This document shows, in pieces, positions 58,265 to 64,000 of a stretch of 64,000 nt of DNA. The notes beneath the pieces were generated by a model. The model made no database searches. It had not been told where the DNA came from and was given only the letters and a program-made list of their open reading frames with translations. Positions within the stretch are counted from its first letter, which is position 1, and each line of letters begins with the position of its first letter. The position numbers and the translations under genes are program-made. Source of the stretch: Rhinopomastus cyanomelas (Eukaryota > Chordata > Aves > Bucerotiformes > Rhinopomastidae); assembly GCA_013400115.1 (NCBI GenBank), contig VXBP01008536.1:74060-138059 (forward strand). Direction: 5' to 3'.

Positions 58265-61200
58265 TCACCTACGGTAGCGGTAGCGCTTAAAGTGGAACCA
58301 GAGCTGGAAGATGCCGTTGGCAAACTGGCAGCGGAAGCCGTGCCGGTGGGAGTACTCCCACTCGCGGTTCACGATCTTGAAGGCGATGTCCTCGTACGGG
58401 GGCCCCGCGTGGAAGCGCAGGATGGCAAAGTCCTTGTTGTCCTGGCAGGCCTCCAGGAAGTACTCGGGTGTCGAGCGCTTGTCGATGAGGTCGGGGTAGA
58501 AGATGTTGAACTTGTAGCCCTGCACGATCTTGGGCGGGGGGTTGTCGAAGTCGTAGTGGGTCTGGTTGTACTTGTTCCACTCGAAGCCCGTGTGCACGCG
58601 GTTGAAGAACCGCGGCTTGCGGGGCCGGTACTTGTCTGCCCAGAGGTAGGCCTTGCCCGTCAGGGGCATCTCCACGCTGAACTGGGCCTCGTCGGCGCCC
58701 ATCCCCTCCTTGGCCTTGCGGAAGAAGATGTCATCGGCGCTCTCGGTGGCATCGCCTGCAGGGAGAAGCGACGCTCGGCCCGGGCTGCGCTGTGCTCTGG
58801 GGGCTCCGCGCGGGACACGCAGAGGGAGGGAGCGGCTGGCGCCGGGCAGGGGACGCGGAGCTGGAGCTGGGCAGCGCTGCCCTGCAGACTCCTAAACGGG
58901 CCCTGCGCTGGGCTGTGCTGCCAGACTCATCCACTTGCTGGCAGCCAGCCCCAACAGCTCGGGGCTGTGGCTGGGAGCGGGGCAGGGCCCGACGTGGGCA
59001 CCCACAGGGAACGCCAGCGGTCTGAGCTCTCTGCTGCCTGAGCCCATCCCAACAGGGGGATGAGGGTGGTGTCTCCCCAGGCCCTGCGCCCTGAAGCACA
59101 AGGGGTGCTCTGAGCCAGGCAGACCGCGAGGCCGGCAGGTGCAGGACTGCCCGTGGGGCTCCTACCTGTGACCTGGAGCTGCTGCCGCAGAAGCAGCAGC
59201 CGGTGCGTGTCCTCCTCTGCCTCCAGGACGTGGGCATCGAACGGCAGCTCGCTGGGGCCCAGCAGCCGGGGGCTGTACTTCCCCGCGTCGTAGTCATCCA
59301 GGCTCTGCTGGATGAGGTCCTCCTCCATCAAAACTGCTTCCCCCTCTGCCTCTCCTTTGGCCTCTGCGTCCTGCTCGGCCTCTGGTTCTGAGGACGGCCC
59401 TGGCTGCACCACGACGCTCTCCTCAGGATCCAGCCTGGCAGGGAGCGGGCAGAGAGAACTGGGAGATGGGTTGGAGCCCTCAGCCTGGGGAAGGAGCGGG
59501 GCGCATGCGCTGCCCCAAGGGAAGGGCTGTGTACCTGTCGCTGGGGGATGCTGGCTCCTGCTTGATGATGGGGAAGAGCGGTTCGCTCTCCACCCCCTGC
59601 TCCTGCTTCAGCTTGTAGAGCTTCTGGCGCAGCACGTCCTGGTGCCGCTCCCGCAGCCTGTCGAGGGGAGACGAGCCGTCAGGCCCCACCTCGTGCCCCG
59701 ACTGTGGCCCCCTCCTCACGGGGCAGCACCTGCTGGCTTTCGTGTGGTTTCGGGCTGAACAGCCCTCAGGCCGGCTCCACTCTGCAGACCGCTCACCAGT
59801 GCAAAAAGGACCGCTCAGCCCTTCTCTCCTCCTGGTGCAACCGACCGCCTCGGAAGTCACCAAAGCCCTCCGGCAACGACCTCAGGTTTGTGCCTCCCGC
59901 CTCTGCCCCCGGCGGGGTCTGCACCCCGCTCCGCGTAGCCCCAGCCAGCGTCCCCAGCCAGCGTCCCCGCTCGCACCTGGCCCGAGCCATGTAGGCCTTC
60001 AGCTGCTGCAGCAGGCTCTCCCAGTAGCCAATGTCGAGGTTGGGGCCGCCCGCCCGGATCTTGCTCTCAATGCCCTGGTACAGCACCTGCAGCTGGTTGT
60101 AGGTCTTCCCCTTGAACACGGACTGCACGTCCGAGCTGACGGAGGCGTTGACGCCGTCCCGGCGCTCTCCTGACCAGGGATGGGAGGGCTGAGCCAGGCT
60201 CAGGCTCCGCGTGCTGGGTCTGTCCTCCCCCAGCCCTCCTGAGCTGCCCCCGAGCAGGGGGTGGCTGCCAGACCCACAGACGCCGGGCACACGCAGCAGA
60301 GCCCTGCCCTCCTGCTTACCGGGCCCTCCCTTCCCAGAGGCCTCCAGCTTGCGAAGCTTGGCGATCTCATCTTCTGTGATGATGGTCATGTCCCTCCAGA
60401 AGTCCACGTTCTTCCCCTGCTCCAGCTCCATGTAGACCTGCAGGCAGGAGACAGGCAGGACATCAGGCAGCTGCTCCGCACCACGGGCAGGGGAGCGGAG
60501 CCAAGGGACAGGCCTTGAGCTGCTGCCCCTCGGGCAGCCCTGGCACAGGGGCAGCCAGGCTGGCACCTGGATGTCCTCCACCAGATCCTCCATGTCGGAG
60601 ACAGTCAGGCCGTTCAGGAAGGTGTAGGGCTCGTGCATCTCCACGGCCAGGTCGTCGTCCTCCGCGCTGATGTACTTGGCCAGAAGGTCGATGGGTTTTG
60701 CCCTGCCGTCGCGAATGCGGATCTTGGACCTGAGCGAGAGGAGGGGCACAGTGAGCGGCGCCGCCGTCCGCCGGCGCCCGCCGGCCCGGCCCGCGCAGCC
60801 GCACACCCACCGCAGCTTGGCCTGCTGCAGGTGGAAGTTGTCCTCCTGCTCCTCCCAGGTTTTGAAGTGCTCTGCCTCCTTCTCCCGCTGCAGCATCTCC
60901 AGCTCCTGCTCCCGCATTGCCTTCTCCCGCTCCCGCTCCAGGCGCAGCTGCTTCACCTGGCCAGGGTGGAACGAGACACGAAGCCACTGTGGGCGGGCAA
61001 CCCACGCAGGACACAGCCCCGATCCCCCTCGCCGGGATCACCTGCCTCAGCATCGGCCCAAGGCATCCAGGGAGCTGGGAGCCACATGGAAGGAGAAGCC
61101 AGCGTGGGCAACTGAGGCCAGGCCTCTAGCCTTTGGGAGGACAAGGGACAAAGGCACCAGCGAGTGCCTCAGTGCCATCAGCTGGCACTTGCCTCCTCAG

Positions 61201-63278
61201 CACCTCCTGAGCTGGACTCAGGTCCTAGAGACGAGCTCTGGAACGGCAGGAGTCTGTGTGCTGTGGCCCCCTTGATCCTACAGGCACCCCCAGTAAGAAC
61301 AAAGGGACTGCCAGGTCAGTAACTGGGAGAACTGGGGGTTCTCTGTCAGATGTAAGAGGGAGAGGACATCTGACCCCACCTTCTGCAGCTCTAGGCGATT
61401 GTCCTCCTGGATTCGCTTGTTCCTCTCCTTCAGCTCCTTCTCATCTAGGTGGCTGATGCCTTTCTTTTCCAGAGCCTGAAATAGAGGGGTCAAGTGAAGC
61501 CAGGATACCCAGGGACCTCCACAGCCTGTCGCTGGGCAGTGATCTCTAATCCTGTAAAACACCCCAAACCCTCAGATCCTACTTCAGAAGAGCCTCAAAC
61601 CCAGGCTCAGCCCAAGGGGACCTCCTGACCTGCCCGACACTAACACACCAGTCAACACTGTCCACCACTCAACCTGCAGCTCCCAACAGGTTCTGGTCCC
61701 TCTCTTGCACCCTGAACCACCTCCTCATCCCACACCCTGGCTACAGACCTTGGTCTTCAAGAAGGAGGCGGTAAACTGCCACCGAGTTTGTCAGAAGTAC
61801 CCAGCTGCTGCCCCAGGTGACTGCTTAAGCAGAGGTTTCCCCCCCTGATCCCACAGTGCTTCTCTGCCCTGATCTTCCTGGTGACTGCAGCAGCACAATT
61901 ACCTTTCAGCGGCCTCAGAGAATCCCAGATTGGTGGGGTTAAAAGGGACCTCTGGGGATCACCCAGTCCAGCCCCCCATGCCAGAGCAGGATCCCGCAGG
62001 AGCAGCCCAGGAGGGTTTGGGATCTCTCCAGAGCAGGAGACTCCACAACCTCTCTGGGCAGCCCGAGCCAGGGCTCTGGGACCTCAGTGGGAAACAGCTT
62101 CTCCTTGCGTTCAGGTGGAACCTCCTGGGTTCCAGTTTGTGCCCAGTGCCCCTTGTCCTGTCACTGGGCAGCACCAAGCAGAGCCTGGCCCAATCCTGCT
62201 GACACCGGCCCTTCAGGTATTTCTGAGCACCAGTGACACTCCCCTGCAGTCTCCCCCTCTGCAGGGTGAGCAGCCCCAGCTCTTGCAGCCTCTTCTCCAG
62301 AGTAAAAGCTCCAGCTTTGTGCCATCAGCAAACTGACAGAGAGGACACTGTCCCGCACAACAGGCAGACGCAGAGAGCTCACCTTGCTCCAGATGAAGGT
62401 GCCCAACAGGTTGTTGTCCCCAAAGGGATTGTCAGTGTTGGTGTAACCCATGTACTCCTCTCCCCATCCCATCTTCTCTCGCTTCTTCCTCTCTTTGGCC
62501 TCCTTCTTGGCCAGCCGGCGAGCCCGTTTCTCCTCAGGTGTCTCCAAGGCTTTCATGAGTGCAGCCTGCTTCTTCTTCTCCTCCTTCAGCTTCAAGCGCT
62601 CCTGGAGGCTCAGCTGCTGCCCTGTTTCCTCCCTGCCCCTAGAGCGTGGCGGGGAGGGAGAGCTGACGGAGGACACGGAGGACTTGGAGCCATCTCTCTT
62701 CCTCCGCCGCTCTCTGCTGCGGGGTCTCCGCTTGTCTCGCGCACGCTCTGAGCTGGAGCCAGAGGAGTGGCCGCGGGACCGCGAGCGCCGTTTCTTCTGG
62801 CTTTTATGGTGCTGGTCCCTGGTTTTGCTTTTCTTCTTCTTCCATTTCTGTCTCTCATCGCCAGAGTGGGAGCTGGGGTGAGGGAAAAGCCGAAAGTCAG
62901 TCGGGAGATGGTGCCCGGCTCGGGTAGGGGAGCGGGAGCTCCGAGCGCGCTTCCCTGCTCAGGGTGCGGCGAGAACAGGCCTGAGCCCGGCCGGAGCCAC
63001 CAGCGCGGCCCAGCCGGGCTGTCGCGGCGGTACCTGCGGCGGACCCGCGTCGTGTCCCGGGCAGCACCTGAAGCCGGGGCCTGCCGGAGCCTCCTCGTGC
63101 TTCCCCCGTGTCCCCGAGGCGGAGAGAGGGGCCCACCGCGACCCGCTCCACCGACAGCCCCCTCCTCCCCGTCCAGTCGCGGCCCAGCCGCTCCAGGCCG
63201 GGCCCCAGCGCTCACCCCGCACTCGACTCCCGCCGCCGCCNNNNNNNNNNNNNNNNCGCGCCTGTCCGGCCCGCACAT
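58265..63278 (-). CDS. CACTIN: CACTIN, spliceosome C-complex component
   Basis: Nine complete exons, 62872..62383, 61475..61380, 60956..60811, 60729..60567, 60437..60320, 60169..59977, 59657..59535, 59434..59166 and 58755..58265, are in frame and give 696 residues, plus a first exon (about 63278..63216) cut by a 16-base N run (human about 758 residues in all). Cactin is a nuclear splicing factor also reported to restrain NF-kB/TLR signalling. Visible features are an RS/KR-rich N-terminus (RRSRSRGHSSGSS), the EEKRARRLAKKEAKERKKRE helix, MGWGEEYMGYTNTDNPFGD, the coiled-coil KQLRLEREREKAMREQELEM, the mid domain (DLLAKYISAEDDDLAVEMHE, YNQLQVLYQGIESKIR) and the highly conserved C-terminal domain (KPRFFNRVHTGFEWNKYNQT to FQLWFHFKRYRYRR). 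The start codon is uncertain because of the gap. Confidence 0.95.
61915..62330 (-). mobile_element. CR1 LINE fragment in the CACTIN intron after the RS exon
   Basis: Reversed CR1: AGAATCCCAGATTGGTGGGG, CCAGAGCAGGAGACTCCACA and TTGTCCTGTCACTGGGCA, ending near GCAGCCTCTTCTCCAGAGTA. It is in the same orientation as CACTIN. Confidence 0.85.
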
Positions 63279-63480
63279 CCGGCCCGACCCCGAGGCCGCC
63301 CCCTGCTGCCGCTCCGCGGGGCCAGCGCCGGGGCCGTTGCGGGTGTTGGGCGGGCGCGGCTCTGGGCAGAAACGGCTCCGCCACGGCCCAGCCCCTTCCC
63401 AGCCTCTTCCATTCCAAACCGCCCCTCGCAGGATGGAGGCGGCGGCGGCGCGGGCCCGGCGCCGAGCGTGTTCTCGCCGG
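63279..63480 (-). promoter_or_regulatory. CACTIN: CACTIN promoter region
   Basis: A CpG-rich flank next to the N gap. The true first-exon start cannot be fixed. Confidence 0.4.
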
Positions 63481-63684
63481 GCGGGCACGGCGCTCCCGGC
63501 AGTTGTCGGGCAGAGGGCAGCCGGGAGAAAGCCGCTCCGAACCCCGGCCCAGGAGCGGTTGTGGTTGAGCCCGTCCGCCCCGGGCCGGCCCCGTGCACCC
63601 CCTCCGGCTGCTGGGCTCGGGGTGCTCTCCCATAGCAGACCCAGGGAGCAGGGAGTGGGGGACCCTGGACACCCAGGACAGGGC

Positions 63685-64000
63685 TGGAGGGAGGGAGGAC
63701 AGGCCGAGAGCTGGGGCTCTTCAGCCTGGAGAGGCCTCCAGTGGAACCGTGCAGTGACCTTCCAGTCCCTGAAGGTTGGAGGCCTGAGGAAGGTTGTTGC
63801 CAAGGGCAGGGAGCCACAGGACGAGGGGTGCTGGTGTGAAGCTGGAAAAGGGCAGAGGGAGGCTGGACAGGAGGACAGAGCTCTTGAATTGGGGGTGGAG
63901 GCCCCATCCCTGGAGCCATTCAAGGTCAGGCTGGATGGGGCTCTGGGCAACCTGGGCTGGGGAGTGCTGGCCCTGCTGGGTGCCCGTTGGAGGTCCCTTC
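63685..64000 (+). mobile_element. CR1 LINE fragment running off the right edge
   Basis: Plus-strand CR1 text (CAGCCTGGAGAGGCCTCCAG, CCCCATCCCTGGAGCCATTC, TTCAAGGTCAGGCTGGATGG) continues to the last base. The 3' tail is outside the window. Confidence 0.85.

Noticed and set aside
62610..63950. Minus-strand 446-codon frame over the CACTIN 5' end
   Set aside because: It is out of frame with the RS-rich CACTIN exon, crosses the N gap and CR1, and has no recognisable domain.

Overview
This is a gene-dense, GC-rich stretch of a bird genome, most likely a microchromosome. At least twelve pieces of CR1 LINE, the dominant avian retrotransposon, are scattered through introns and intergenic DNA in both orientations. 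Introns are short, and CpG-rich promoters and GC-rich minisatellites are frequent. The recognisable genes are the block found on human 19p13.3, which from general knowledge corresponds to chicken chromosome 28: SMIM24, DOHH, FZR1, TEKTIP1 (C19orf71), MFSD12, HMG20B, GIPC3, TBXA2R and CACTIN. The species cannot be named from the window. Gene models below were built by hand from reading frames, splice sites (GT/AG with matching phase) and remembered family sequences.

Layout. 0-10 kb, all minus strand: the 5' part of SMIM24 (running off the left edge), a second small single-pass membrane protein (SMIM44-like), DOHH with two CR1 copies in its introns, and an intact PIF/Harbinger-type nuclease gene (HARBI1-like). 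10-26 kb, plus strand: the FZR1 promoter, a 5.9 kb first intron, thirteen coding exons and a long 3'UTR. 25.8-27 kb, plus strand: TEKTIP1. 27.2-30.5 kb, minus strand: a ten-coding-exon GRAM-domain/C-terminal-TM gene of the GRAMD2 family, which I do not recall at this place in mammals. 30.5-33.5 kb: non-coding, with a CR1 and an unassigned CpG promoter. 33.5-41.2 kb, minus strand: MFSD12. 41.2-43 kb: the head-to-head MFSD12/HMG20B promoter interval filled with a degenerate minisatellite. 43-47.7 kb: HMG20B, plus strand. 47.9-50.2 kb: GIPC3, plus strand. 50.3-52.5 kb: TBXA2R, minus strand, converging on GIPC3 with only about 90 bp between their polyadenylation signals. 52.5-58.1 kb: intergenic. 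58.1-63.3 kb: CACTIN, minus strand, with its first exon interrupted by an assembly gap. 63.7-64 kb: another CR1.

The genes do not form one pathway. They include cell-cycle proteolysis (FZR1/Cdh1), eIF5A hypusination (DOHH), lysosomal/melanosomal cysteine import (MFSD12), LSD1-CoREST chromatin repression (HMG20B), PDZ/myosin-VI trafficking (GIPC3), thromboxane signalling (TBXA2R), splicing (CACTIN) and axonemal doublet structure (TEKTIP1).

The less ordinary elements are the intact domesticated-looking transposase, the extra GRAMD2-like gene, a near-identical CR1 segment in two DOHH introns, RFX-like half-sites before TEKTIP1, a TEKTIP1 stop codon inside its AATAAA signal, a minimal overlapping uORF at TBXA2R, and a 20-bp minisatellite lying in the TBXA2R 3'UTR. 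Single N bases or N runs occur near 7396, 9920, 26366, 26750, 26995, 42656-42666, 42905, 49286-49289, 50635, 55867 and 63241-63256. Several sit inside tandem repeats or GC extremes and mark places where the assembly should not be trusted.
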